Source: an uncultured Spirochaetales bacterium
Lineage (GTDB): Bacteria; Spirochaetota; Spirochaetia; Treponematales; Treponemataceae
DNA length: 7,459 bases
Reading direction: 5' to 3'
Assembly: GCA_946061495.1 (NCBI GenBank)
Contig: CAMGSV010000129.1
Location: forward strand, 1 to 7,459
Position numbers and translations under genes: made by a program. Shown here in pieces: positions 1 through 6,416 of this stretch. Numbering within the stretch: position 1 is the first letter of the stretch; each line of letters begins with the position of its first letter. The notes below the pieces were generated by a model. It was not told where the DNA came from. It saw only the letters and a list, made by a program, of their open reading frames with translations, and searched no databases.

Positions 1-69
1 GTCCAGTTTTTTTGATATCGATTTACCTGTATCACTTTCAATTTTTTCAATAATGTAATTCCAGTCCAT
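1..69 (-). CDS. 5' end of divergent gene, probable phage repressor (partial)
   Basis: On the - strand an ATG at 69 opens a frame that stays open for 23 codons to the window edge. The product begins MDWNYIIEKIES and has a helical, Lys/Glu-rich look (ending SKKLD at the edge). A GGAGA ribosome binding site lies about 5 bases upstream of the ATG (plus-strand positions 74-78). In Mu-like elements the gene divergent from the early operon encodes the lysogeny repressor (c), and the operator-like palindromes between this start and the early promoter fit that role. The visible part is too short to show a DNA-binding domain, so the repressor call rests on position alone. It could instead be another regulator. 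Confidence 0.55.
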   Translation of the reverse strand, partial: MDWNYIIEKIESDTGKSISKKLD

Positions 70-82
70 AAATCTCCGAAAT

Positions 83-102
83 ATCGTCTATTATTAGTCG
101 AT
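83..102. promoter_or_regulatory. Operator-like palindrome (left copy)
   Basis: The sequence ATCGTCTATTATTAGTCGAT is an imperfect 20-bp palindrome with 8 of 10 pairs matching. Its right part (90-102, ATTATTAGTCGAT) is the exact reverse complement of 125-137, so the early promoter is bracketed by a perfect 13-bp inverted repeat. It sits just upstream of the ribosome binding site of the divergent gene. A repressor bound here would control both directions. The binding protein is inferred, not shown. Confidence 0.65.
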
Positions 103-107
103 TTATC

Positions 108-136
108 TTGACAATATAAGAAATATCGACTAATAA
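108..136 (+). promoter_or_regulatory. Early promoter, -35 TTGACA / -10 TAATAA
   Basis: A perfect sigma-70 -35 box TTGACA lies at 108-113. Seventeen bases later comes TAATAA (131-136), with an alternative AATAAT at 132-137. Transcription would start near 143-145 and read into the first early gene at 190. The -10 lies inside the right arm of the 13-bp inverted repeat (125-137), so a protein bound there would block RNA polymerase. Confidence 0.75.
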
Positions 137-140
137 TTAG
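125..140. promoter_or_regulatory. Operator-like repeat (right copy) over the -10 box
   Basis: ATCGACTAATAAT (125-137) is the exact reverse complement of 90-102. It contains a perfect small palindrome CTAAT-A-ATTAG at 130-140. It overlaps the -10 element of the early promoter, the expected place for a repressor site. The flanking AAATATCG (121-128) is also found in direct orientation at 79-86, so the two sites share more sequence than the inverted arm alone. Confidence 0.6.
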
Positions 141-144
141 AGTG

Positions 145-164
145 TAAGTAATAGTTATTACTTA
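145..164. promoter_or_regulatory. Second, distinct operator-like palindrome
   Basis: TAAGTAATAGTTATTACTTA is a perfect palindrome with two 9-bp arms (145-153 and 156-164) and a two-base centre. Its sequence is unrelated to the TCGACTA-type sites, so it probably serves a different protein. The Ner-like product encoded at 790-1092 is the obvious candidate. It lies at or just after the predicted transcription start, upstream of the first ribosome binding site. It could also form a hairpin in the leader RNA. Confidence 0.6.
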
Positions 165-189
165 TAAATCGGACTTAGGAGGTAAAAGA

Positions 190-381
190 ATGAGGGATAA
201 GGCTTACAAAAAATCATGTACTGGCATTCACATCGAAAGAGCGCTTGTGTCCATCACTCCCTTTGAGTGCGTAAGCAGTGGTCTTGAAGGGTGTATTGGC
301 TGTTCTAGCTTTATGGCTGTAGTTGCAGGCAAGGATGGGGAATTATGCGTGCTATGCAGAAAACAGGAGGAAGAAAAATGA
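190..381 (+). CDS. Small Cys-rich early protein, possible zinc-binding
   Basis: This is the first gene of the early operon, 63 residues, with an excellent AGGAGGT ribosome binding site at 177-183 and a 6-7 base spacer to ATG 190. The protein has six cysteines. Two CxxC pairs, CIGC at residues 35-38 and CVLC at 53-56, are 14 residues apart, which would suit a small zinc ribbon. The tail is charged (KQEEEK). Its stop overlaps the next start (ATGA at 378-381), so the two genes are probably translationally coupled. I do not recognise the family. First-position early genes of phages often encode host-modifying or regulatory peptides, but no function can be assigned here. Zinc binding is inferred only from cysteine spacing. 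Confidence 0.75.
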   Translation: MRDKAYKKSCTGIHIERALVSITPFECVSSGLEGCIGCSSFMAVVAGKDGELCVLCRKQEEEK

Positions 382-776
382 GAGAACTATGCTTGCAAGA
401 AGTGGCCGACTTGTTTGGCTGCTATGCCTGCGTGAACAAGTACGAGGAGGACAGGATCCTGCTCTTTGACCGCCACCCCTACTACAACAAGGACAGCGGG
501 ACCTACGGCGGCCGCTGCATTGGTTGGGTCTCCAACGTGGCGGACGACACCATACCCCGTGTGGTGGTTCCGCTGGATCATCGCCGCCCCGGTGTAAAAA
601 GCTTGCTGAGCGCTCTGGATGTCACCCTGGTCATCGGACCGGAGCAGACAGCGCTCTACAGCCAGGAGGGAATTATCTGCGGCACCATCACCACCAAGAG
701 CCTGCTGTTCGGCATTGGTGTTAGCCGGGATGAGGGGAAGGTTGTATGTCATAGTCAGTATGACGTAGCCATATAG
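378..776 (+). CDS. Hypothetical early protein
   Basis: 132 residues from ATG 378, chosen over an in-frame ATG at 345 because a perfect AGGAGG at 365-370 sits 7 bases upstream and the start forms an ATGA overlap with the previous stop. The N-terminus (RELCLQEVADLFGCYACVN) looks helical. Further in are a GTYGGRC stretch around residues 43-49 and an alternating hydrophobic, beta-like pattern (VTLVIGP, IICGTITTKSLLFGIGV). No signal peptide or transmembrane helix is evident. I do not recognise a family. GC-rich third positions fit a genuine coding gene. Its place between a Cys-rich peptide and a Ner-like regulator suggests an early accessory role, but the sequence does not show which. Confidence 0.75.
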   Translation: MRELCLQEVADLFGCYACVNKYEEDRILLFDRHPYYNKDSGTYGGRCIGWVSNVADDTIPRVVVPLDHRRPGVKSLLSALDVTLVIGPEQTALYSQEGIICGTITTKSLLFGIGVSRDEGKVVCHSQYDVAI

Positions 777-789
777 TAAGGAGGTGAAT

Positions 790-1092
790 ATGAATAGTAT
801 GCCAATCGTACAGCTGAATCGTCAGCCTTACAATCGGACGGTACGACCTAAGCGCTACCATGCCCTGAATATCACCTGTCAGGAAGGCAACTTTATCAAG
901 TACAAGCTCTCTCAAGCTGGCTGGACCGTTACCACTGTAGCGGACTTAGCAGGGGTTAATCAGAGCCTAGTATCCAATGTTCTTGCTGGCCGTCGCCACA
1001 GTAAAACCGTGGAAGCAAAAGTAGCATCCATCCTGGGCTATCAAGGCTGGAACCAGATGGTGCTGGCCATCAAAGCTCTTATGGCGGCCTAG
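790..1092 (+). CDS. Ner-like helix-turn-helix regulator
   Basis: 100 residues from ATG 790. AAGGAGGT at 778-785 is the ribosome binding site, which makes the upstream in-frame GTG at 784 unlikely because it lies inside that site. Residues 36-90 read as a compact DNA-binding domain: IKYKLSQAGWTVTTVADLAG, then VNQSLVSNVLAGRR as the probable turn and recognition helix (about 54-68), followed by a helix ending ILGYQGWNQ. This resembles the Ner/Nlp and Cro/C1 helix-turn-helix layout, including the Trp near the end. In Mu, Ner damps transcription from both early and repressor promoters. Here the palindrome at 145-164 is a plausible target. The family call is by pattern; a different Xre-type regulator is possible. 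Confidence 0.75.
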   Translation: MNSMPIVQLNRQPYNRTVRPKRYHALNITCQEGNFIKYKLSQAGWTVTTVADLAGVNQSLVSNVLAGRRHSKTVEAKVASILGYQGWNQMVLAIKALMAA

Positions 1093-1093
1093 G

Positions 1094-1312
1094 ATGCGGG
1101 GCTTCAAGGCAAATCTGGTGCCGCCCTACATGGAGAGCGACATCAGCGGAGAATTAAACCAGGACAAAGCGCGCCATGTGGTGGCACACCTGTCCTACGA
1201 GGGGCTTCAGATGTGGGCGGCATTCGGCATCACCACTGCCAACCGCCTGCATCTCTCGCCCCGGGAAATGCTTGCAACAATGGAGGAATATTTCAATGCA
1301 GCTAAACCTTAA
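1094..1312 (+). CDS. Small hypothetical early protein
   Basis: 72 residues starting one base after the stop of the Ner-like gene (TAGGATG). No strong ribosome binding site precedes it, so translation may be coupled to the upstream gene. An internal ATG at 1130 is an alternative start but also lacks a good site. Codon choice is GC-rich at third positions, as expected for a real gene in this operon. The second half (KARHVVAHLSYEGLQMWAAF, then LSPREMLATMEEYF) looks helical and amphipathic. No family is recognised. It overlaps the next gene by 17 bases. Confidence 0.6.
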   Translation: MRGFKANLVPPYMESDISGELNQDKARHVVAHLSYEGLQMWAAFGITTANRLHLSPREMLATMEEYFNAAKP

Positions 1313-1535
1313 CCAGCCGCTGCGGGGCACAACCCGCAGTCATCTTACCGGAAAACCGGCGGGAGTGCAAGGGAGCGCCGGCTACGAGTCAAAGTCCATC
1401 AAGTCTGTGGACGTGCTTGCGGCAAGGGTTACAGCCCTGTTCACCCCCTATATGACTGACATCGGCGACACGGAGTTTCTGTACCTCTCCAAGCGGCTCT
1501 ACAATCTCCTGTGCGCAGCAAGGAGGGAGCCATGA
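1296..1535 (+). CDS. Small hypothetical early protein
   Basis: 79 residues from ATG 1296, with GGAGGA at 1282-1287 inside the previous gene as its ribosome binding site. The frame is open further upstream (to 1176), but that portion is out-of-frame read-through of the preceding gene. The N-terminal third is polar with Gly, Thr and Ser (RGTTRSHLTGKPAG). The C-terminal half (VDVLAARVTALFTPYM, then TEFLYLSKRLYNLLCAARRE) looks like two amphipathic helices. It ends in an ATGA overlap with the next gene. No family recognised; possibly a small DNA- or protein-binding accessory factor, with no residue-level evidence. Confidence 0.6.
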   Translation: MQLNLNQPLRGTTRSHLTGKPAGVQGSAGYESKSIKSVDVLAARVTALFTPYMTDIGDTEFLYLSKRLYNLLCAARREP

Positions 1536-1693
1536 GCATATACGTGGAGGGGCGGGAGGTGTCCTCCCTGCCCAGGTCAACCAGCTGGATGCAGCGGTAC
1601 ACAAGAGTCTGCCGTCTCATCAAGAGATACAGGCATGACAGCTGCCTGTTTAGGTTCTACAGCCGTGCCTACCACGGCTTGATACATAGCTAG
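1532..1693 (+). CDS. Very small basic hypothetical protein
   Basis: 53 residues from ATG 1532, overlapping the previous stop as ATGA. A strong AGGAGG at 1521-1526 lies 5 bases upstream, which supports a real start. The product is basic and rich in Arg and Tyr (WMQRYTRVCRLIKRYRHDS, then FRFYSRAYHGL) and could bind nucleic acid. No conserved motif is recognised. Codon use is less GC-biased than in its neighbours. The short length and lack of homology knowledge keep confidence moderate. Confidence 0.55.
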   Translation: MSIYVEGREVSSLPRSTSWMQRYTRVCRLIKRYRHDSCLFRFYSRAYHGLIHS

Positions 1694-1718
1694 GCCAAGG
1701 GCCAAAGGAGAAGAGAAG

Positions 1719-2342
1719 ATGAAGAAAGATATGCCGGTGCCGGAAGGCTGCATGAGAAATTCCCGCGGGGGCTTCGATCCCATCGAGCACGTGAAGCCGG
1801 TGGACCGCCTGAGAGACGAGATGGTCAGGGAGATCGTCCGGGAGTCTATGGAGGCAAGCCAGCGGCTCAAGGAGATGAAGCAGAAATTCTTCGAGACCAT
1901 CAGCAGCTTTGTGGAGCTGTCCGCAGAGCAGTACGGGGTGAAGCCCCGCGGCAAGAAGGGGAACATGCAGTTCCTCTCCTACGACGGCGAGTACAAGGTG
2001 CTTGTCTCGGTGAACGAGAACATCGTCTTTGACGAGCGGCTTCAAATCGCCAAGGACCTGATTGACGACTGCATCAACGATTGGAGCCAGGACTCACGGT
2101 CAGAGATCCGCGCCCTGATTCAGGACGCCTTCTACGTTGGCAAAAGTGGACAGATCAACCGCAATCGCATCCTCGGCCTTCGCCGCCTCGACATACAGGA
2201 TGGGCGCTGGCAGAAGGCTATGCAGGCCATCAGTGATTCCATTCAGGTGTCGGACAGCAAGTCCTATGTCCGCATCTACCGGAGGGATCCCGAAGACGCA
2301 GAGAAATACAGCATGATTGACCTGGACATATCCGCCCTTTAG
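1719..2342 (+). CDS. DUF3164 family protein (Mu-like phage early protein)
   Basis: 207 residues, with AAAGGAG at 1704-1710 ahead of ATG 1719. The sequence fits the DUF3164 family of Mu-like phages almost throughout. Seen in order are KPVDRLRDEMV (26-36), GKKGNMQFLSYDGEYKV (78-94), FDERLQIAKDLIDDCINDW (104-122), a block ILGLRRLDIQDGRWQKAMQ (151-169) with ISDSIQVSDSKSYVRIYRR after it, and the terminal IDLDISAL. Length is typical of the family. The biochemical role is not established; the charged N-terminal helix and the basic core are compatible with nucleic acid binding. Its location upstream of the transposase, not between the ATPase and gemA, is unlike the Mu arrangement as I know it. Confidence 0.88.
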   Translation: MKKDMPVPEGCMRNSRGGFDPIEHVKPVDRLRDEMVREIVRESMEASQRLKEMKQKFFETISSFVELSAEQYGVKPRGKKGNMQFLSYDGEYKVLVSVNENIVFDERLQIAKDLIDDCINDWSQDSRSEIRALIQDAFYVGKSGQINRNRILGLRRLDIQDGRWQKAMQAISDSIQVSDSKSYVRIYRRDPEDAEKYSMIDLDISAL

Positions 2343-2397
2343 CCAGCCGCCGCTGGATGTCGTGACTGGCAACCCGTGCCGGGCGGGCAATCCCGGC
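2343..2397. other. Pair of GC-rich hairpins in the intergenic spacer
   Basis: Two inverted repeats fill the only sizeable gap inside the operon. The first is CCAGC (2343-2347) with GCTGG (2352-2356), directly after the DUF3164 stop. The second is GCCGGG (2378-2383) with CCCGGC (2392-2397), followed by a T-rich but interrupted stretch (ATCTTTGATTTT). They could act as a weak terminator, attenuator or RNA-stabilising element that tunes expression of the transposase section. The T-run is poor, so a strong terminator is unlikely. Confidence 0.4.
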
Positions 2398-2422
2398 AAA
2401 TCTTTGATTTTGGAGTTACATT

Positions 2423-3205
2423 ATGAATGAATTGAGAATAGCAGATTTAGAGGTAATCCTAGAAAGCTGGAACTATCAAGAAGCAGTGGAACGAACTAGG
2501 CCAAAGGTGACGGCCTGGAGCCAGGCAACCATGGAGCTGTTCCGTGAACTCTATATTGCACGAGAAGCACTATCTCGCCGTGGTGGCGCACGAGATCCTA
2601 ATACCCCCACTTGGACAGATTTTTGCGCCGACATCGGCTACACCCGCCAGGCCATCAACGCCAAGCTCAAGTACTTTGTCCCCGCCGAATTATCTCAAGA
2701 CGGTAAGGATGGCTTCCTGCCCCCTGCGGCACAGCCCTCCAGGGCGGACAGGGAGGCCGCATCCCTCGCCCGCATCGCCCAGTTCCGCAGCACCGGTGCC
2801 CGCCCGCCAGAGTGGTGCGACGACGACGAGGCTCTGTTGCGCCGTCTGGATGCAGAGGACAAGGCCGTCCAGACCGCCCACCAGATGACCCGCAACATCC
2901 TCAGTTACAAACGCCAGTACCGTCCTACTAGAGATTACTTTACCGAAATGCTCTCTAGGGATCAGGTAAAAGGTATTGACAAGTTCAAAATTGCAGATCG
3001 TCGCCTACGCTCAGCCCAGCAGGTAGCAGGAGATTCTATTGCCCAGTTTTTGTACAGCATAGATGACCTTAACGAACGGGCAAAAGCTGCTGCCAACCTG
3101 GTGGTGCGCCTGCGGGACATCATCAACGATTCCATCGAGGAGGCGGTCGCCACCCAGGGAGCCGTGGGTGCCGACGACTGCGACTTTGAGATTATGGAGG
3201 CTTAA
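2423..3205 (+). CDS. Helix-turn-helix protein of unknown function upstream of transposase
   Basis: 260 residues from ATG 2423, with TGGAGT at about 2411-2416 as ribosome binding site. Residues 64-85 (TWTDFCADIGYTRQAINAKL) have the spacing of a helix-turn-helix, with TRQAINAKLKYF as recognition helix, somewhat like ParB/KorB-type or DUF3102-type proteins. Before it, a helical section includes ELYIAREALSRRGG. After it come a Pro/Asp-rich linker (about 88-128) and a long helical C-terminal part (LLRRLDAEDKAVQTAHQMT, then RLRSAQQVAGDSIAQFLYS and ANLVVRLRDIINDSIEEAV). It ends in an acidic tail. The stop lies one base before the transposase start, suggesting tight co-expression. It may regulate transposition or bind DNA; no family is firmly assigned. 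Confidence 0.75.
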   Translation: MNELRIADLEVILESWNYQEAVERTRPKVTAWSQATMELFRELYIAREALSRRGGARDPNTPTWTDFCADIGYTRQAINAKLKYFVPAELSQDGKDGFLPPAAQPSRADREAASLARIAQFRSTGARPPEWCDDDEALLRRLDAEDKAVQTAHQMTRNILSYKRQYRPTRDYFTEMLSRDQVKGIDKFKIADRRLRSAQQVAGDSIAQFLYSIDDLNERAKAAANLVVRLRDIINDSIEEAVATQGAVGADDCDFEIMEA

Positions 3206-3206
3206 C

Positions 3207-5126
3207 ATGTCTGTTGCAGATAAATTCCTGGGCACCGGCACAAAGCTTTCCCTCAAGAGGGCGGTGTATAACAGCTGGCTCCGTCGCCCAGCAGGAATAA
3301 AAAAAAGGACGGCCATGGCCAATCTTTCCCAAGAGTTCAAGATTAGCGTCTCGACCGTCCAGCGTTACATCCGGGAGATGCAACGTTATGGGGAGGGGGG
3401 AGCCCCCAGGCGTAGGACGCAAGGAAGAACCATGTACGCATGGTCGGAGGAAGCCCTCACGTTCCTACGCTCCATCTATCTTACATCAATCCGCAATGTT
3501 GGAGACGGCACCATGCGCAATGCCTATCGTCTTACCCTGCGGGAAGCACAAATTCATGGCTGGAAGGTAGGTTCAGAACCCTCTGCCTACAAGTACCTAT
3601 CAAACCTATCTCCAGCCCTGCTGGATTATGCCAACGGCGGAAACCTTGCCCTGGACAACAAGTTCTGGATTCTCCGGGACCTTTCCCTCTTGCGGCCTTT
3701 TCAGGTGGTTGTTGGGGATCAGCACCGATTCGACTTCTGGTGTACCGACGGCAGCGGCGGTTATTTTCGCCCAGAATGCTACCTGTGGCTGGACATGAGA
3801 ACCCGTCTTGTCTACGGAGTTGCCTTTGACCGTCATTACAACTCCAGCACCGTCATCCGTGCCCTGCGTGTTGGCGTGGAGCACTTCGGCATGTTCGAGT
3901 CCACCTACAACGACAACGGCTCCTCCGAGCGCTCCGCCTGGTCTGACCTGGTGGTCCAGCAGCTGCAGAGCTATGGCATGAGATTTGGCTCTGACATCGC
4001 CGACCTGTACAAGGACGAAGATTCTGGACAGTATCTTGTCCGGGACGATTCAGGCTCCATTGTTGCTTATGCCGATGATGCTGCTGATTGGCACCGCAAG
4101 AACCGCCGTATCTTTGCCAACGTCAAGAACGCCAAGACGAAGCCCATCGAGCGCTTCTTTTCCACCTTGGAGCAAATGCTTCGTGACATGTGTCTTCCTG
4201 GCTTTGTCAAAGAGCTTAATCTTTCTGTTCCGGAAGAAGAAGAAGCCCGCCGCCGCCTGGAGTGGCAAAAGAAGAATGGTTACATCCTTACCTTTCAGGA
4301 ATTCATTAGTGCCGTGGCTGTTGCCCTGGATCAGTACAACAACAGAAAACACAGCTCCCTGGGACGCTCTCCTTTGGAAGAACTTACCCTTGCAGAGCAG
4401 AACGGTTTCCGCCGCACCATGCTAAACCCTGCCGACATCGAGTACTGCTTCTTCAATCGTGCCACCGCAGTGGTTCAAGGAGATCGTGTCCGCCTCATGG
4501 GAAGGCACTTCGCTGGTCCGCCACTTACCCAGGACATGGTCCTCAACAACAGGGGCAGCTTGGTAAACCTTAACAAGAAAAAGGTGGAGCTGCGCTTCAA
4601 TCCAGACAATCTTGATTCCAATGTGTACGCCATAGACCCAAGGAACGGCGAGCCAATCTTGCTCCACGAGGTCAAAGGTATCGACATGTTCGACCAGCAG
4701 GCGTTCCAGGAGGAGATTGCCAGCAAGCGGCGGCAGATGAAGGCTGTCACAGCTGTCTTCCGAGAGCTCACCTCGAACCAGAAGGTGCTGGTGGACAATC
4801 GTTTTTCAGCCCCCTATCTTGCAGCCCAAGACGATGCTGCCAATATGGCATCCTTGAGCCGTCATGCAATGCCGGTGGACACGCCGCTGCCGGATGGCCA
4901 GAACAAGCGGGAGACGGAATCTTCCATAGAAGAAAAACTCTCCCAGGAGATGCGCTCCAAGCCCGCCCGCCAGGCCGTGTACACAAGCCCCCGTGACCGC
5001 TACATCGCCCTGCTCAAGGCCCAGAAGAATGGTGTCAATATTAACGAGAACGACGAGGAATTCATGCTCGAATACGAGATGAACATGGATGATGATGAGC
5101 TTTTCTACATCAGCTCCATCGTATAA
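3207..5126 (+). CDS. A: Mu-like DDE transposase (MuA type)
   Basis: 639 residues from ATG 3207, with GGAGG at 3196-3200. The frame stays open further upstream to 3063, but that part lies inside the preceding gene. Domain order matches MuA: an N-terminal helix-turn-helix (about 33-62, MANLSQEFKISVSTVQRYI), a DDE catalytic core, and a C-terminal region for end binding and ATPase contact. The probable catalytic triad is D171 (VVVGDQHRFDFW), D236 (YNDNGSSE) and E315 (KPIERFF), giving spacings of 65 and 79 residues; MuA has D269, D336 and E392. The product cleaves element ends and joins them to target DNA. A second domain with a beta-rich pattern spans about 400-480, and the C-terminus is very acidic (about 611-632). 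Length is close to MuA (663). Confidence 0.93.
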   Translation: MSVADKFLGTGTKLSLKRAVYNSWLRRPAGIKKRTAMANLSQEFKISVSTVQRYIREMQRYGEGGAPRRRTQGRTMYAWSEEALTFLRSIYLTSIRNVGDGTMRNAYRLTLREAQIHGWKVGSEPSAYKYLSNLSPALLDYANGGNLALDNKFWILRDLSLLRPFQVVVGDQHRFDFWCTDGSGGYFRPECYLWLDMRTRLVYGVAFDRHYNSSTVIRALRVGVEHFGMFESTYNDNGSSERSAWSDLVVQQLQSYGMRFGSDIADLYKDEDSGQYLVRDDSGSIVAYADDAADWHRKNRRIFANVKNAKTKPIERFFSTLEQMLRDMCLPGFVKELNLSVPEEEEARRRLEWQKKNGYILTFQEFISAVAVALDQYNNRKHSSLGRSPLEELTLAEQNGFRRTMLNPADIEYCFFNRATAVVQGDRVRLMGRHFAGPPLTQDMVLNNRGSLVNLNKKKVELRFNPDNLDSNVYAIDPRNGEPILLHEVKGIDMFDQQAFQEEIASKRRQMKAVTAVFRELTSNQKVLVDNRFSAPYLAAQDDAANMASLSRHAMPVDTPLPDGQNKRETESSIEEKLSQEMRSKPARQAVYTSPRDRYIALLKAQKNGVNINENDEEFMLEYEMNMDDDELFYISSIV

Positions 5127-5149
5127 CCCACTCAATACAGGAGGAAATT

Positions 5150-6040
5150 ATGAGTGTCAATTTACAGAAATTTATCCAGGCTAACGGCCTGTCCATGCGT
5201 TCCGCAGCTGAAGCTGCTGGTTGTGATAAAAGCGTCATTGTAAAGGTATGCAACCAAACCTATTACGAGTGGCAGCGCAAGGAGGCGGAGATTATCGCCC
5301 TGTTGCAAGAAAAGGGACATACAAAAATGCCCTCCGATCAGCTTACCATCAGTGCTGATGTGCTGGTAAAGACATCCAACGTGGACCGTTTCTTTCAACT
5401 GGCAGACTCCCTTGCTGACCCAGACGGTTCTCTTACCTCTAGTCTTGGCATGGTTATCGGAACTGCCGAACGTGGCAAGACCTATGCGGCCCGCCATTAC
5501 GCCAGCAAGAATCCCAATGCGGTGTACATCCAGTTTATCGAGGGTTCCAGCCGTTGCCAGGTGCTACGGAGCATCTGCTACCAGCTCACCGGCTGCCGTC
5601 CCTACAGCTTTGGAGCCTGCGTCTCCGCCCTGGAGGAAATTTCCCGTCTTGGCCGCCGCCTTGTCATCGTGGATGAGGCTGACAAGTGTCCGCTGTCCAT
5701 TCTAGAAATGCTCCGTGGAGTCAATGAGGTTTGCCAACTTCCCTTCCTTTTTGTGGGAGAGGAGGCTCTCAAGGGCAAGATGGATGCCGTTCCCCGTCTT
5801 CGTTCCCGTGTCAGAAATCCCATAGTGGTTTTCGATCCCCTTACCATCTCTGATGTGTCTGTGTACTGGAGTATGGCCGCAGGATTGTCTCTTGACCAGG
5901 CTATGCTGGAAAAACTGTTCCGCCGTGCTCGTGCCGGATTCAGAACCCTTTCAAATGACGCTCTTGCCCTGGTACGCATCGCCAACGCATCAGGAATCAA
6001 CACTATTACACCAGCCATGCTGGACACCTTAGGAGCTTAA
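5150..6040 (+). CDS. B: Mu B-like AAA+ ATPase, transposition target activator
   Basis: 296 residues from ATG 5150, with AGGAGG at 5139-5144. An N-terminal Xre-like helix-turn-helix (about 13-40, LSMRSAAEAAGCDKSVIVKV) precedes the AAA+ domain, as in MuB. Walker A is GTAERGKT (104-111), Walker B is LVIVDEAD (171-178), and a probable sensor I strand is LPFLFVGEE (197-205). RLRSRVRN (about 216-223) may supply arginine-finger or sensor residues. MuB-type proteins form ATP-dependent filaments on target DNA, confer target immunity and activate the transposase. It lies 23 bases behind the transposase, as in Mu. Length is close to MuB (312). Confidence 0.92.
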   Translation: MSVNLQKFIQANGLSMRSAAEAAGCDKSVIVKVCNQTYYEWQRKEAEIIALLQEKGHTKMPSDQLTISADVLVKTSNVDRFFQLADSLADPDGSLTSSLGMVIGTAERGKTYAARHYASKNPNAVYIQFIEGSSRCQVLRSICYQLTGCRPYSFGACVSALEEISRLGRRLVIVDEADKCPLSILEMLRGVNEVCQLPFLFVGEEALKGKMDAVPRLRSRVRNPIVVFDPLTISDVSVYWSMAAGLSLDQAMLEKLFRRARAGFRTLSNDALALVRIANASGINTITPAMLDTLGA

Positions 6041-6041
6041 T

Positions 6042-6416
6042 ATGAATAAAAACTGGATTAAATACATTCAAACCGCCCGCCGTACTTTGAATCTTCGTGA
6101 TGAGGAGTATGTATCCATTCTTTTGGGTGCCGCAGGAGTGGATTCCGCCACAAAGATTGTCACGGAACGGCAATTTTTGTCCGTAAAAAAGGTGCTTGCC
6201 TCCCTTGGTTTTCAGTCCACGCCGCTCCAGAACCATGTCCAGCAACGGGCCAAGGAGCTGCTTGGCAAGGATTGGAAAAACAGGCTTGCAGGTTACTGTA
6301 AATCCCGCTTTGGTAAGAGTTCGATTTACCAGCTGACCCATAAAGAATTGCGTTCTGTCATGGGCTTCCTCAACGGGATGGACAGGAGGGGTGGCGATGA
6401 CAAACGAACTTTTTAA
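6042..6416 (+). CDS. gemA: GemA/Mu gp16-like regulatory protein (DUF1018)
   Basis: 124 residues from ATG 6042, with AGGAG at 6031-6035 and one base after the ATPase stop. The opening KYIQTARRTLNLRDEEYVSI followed by a LLGAAGVDSATKIVTERQFL stretch matches the DUF1018 pattern (helix, then L-L-D-E-x-Y, a G-x-x-S-A block, and a helix with x-x-V-L-x-x-L-G-F). The central TPLQNHVQQRAKELLGKDWKNRL and the end HKELRSVMGFLNGMDRR fit the C-terminal part. GemA in Mu is an early protein linked to modulation of host gene expression and DNA topology; the mechanism is poorly known. It overlaps the next gene by 20 bases. Confidence 0.82.
   Translation: MNKNWIKYIQTARRTLNLRDEEYVSILLGAAGVDSATKIVTERQFLSVKKVLASLGFQSTPLQNHVQQRAKELLGKDWKNRLAGYCKSRFGKSSIYQLTHKELRSVMGFLNGMDRRGGDDKRTF

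Noticed and set aside
387..752. Long - strand reading frame opposite the second early gene
   Set aside because: It is the GC-rich shadow of 378-776, with no ribosome binding site and low-complexity Ala/Val composition.
1176..1295. Upstream extension of the 1296-1535 gene
   Set aside because: It overlaps the better supported 1094-1312 frame and has no ribosome binding site; ATG 1296 has GGAGGA.
1577..2045. Two overlapping - strand frames opposite the DUF3164 gene
   Set aside because: The + strand product clearly matches DUF3164; the - strand frames are mirror shadows without starts supported by ribosome binding sites.
3063..3206. N-terminal extension of the transposase to an earlier in-frame start
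   Set aside because: It lies wholly within the preceding gene, reads as out-of-frame sequence, and the ATG at 3207 has a proper GGAGG.
3985..4425. Alternative + strand frame inside the transposase
   Set aside because: It is a shadow of the catalytic core region, which contains the catalytic Glu motif in the correct frame.
5150..6040. TnsC/TniB of a Tn7- or CRISPR-associated transposon
   Set aside because: The N-terminal Xre-like domain, the MuA-type partner and the gemA and DUF3164 genes point to MuB; no TniQ, TnsA or Cas gene is seen.
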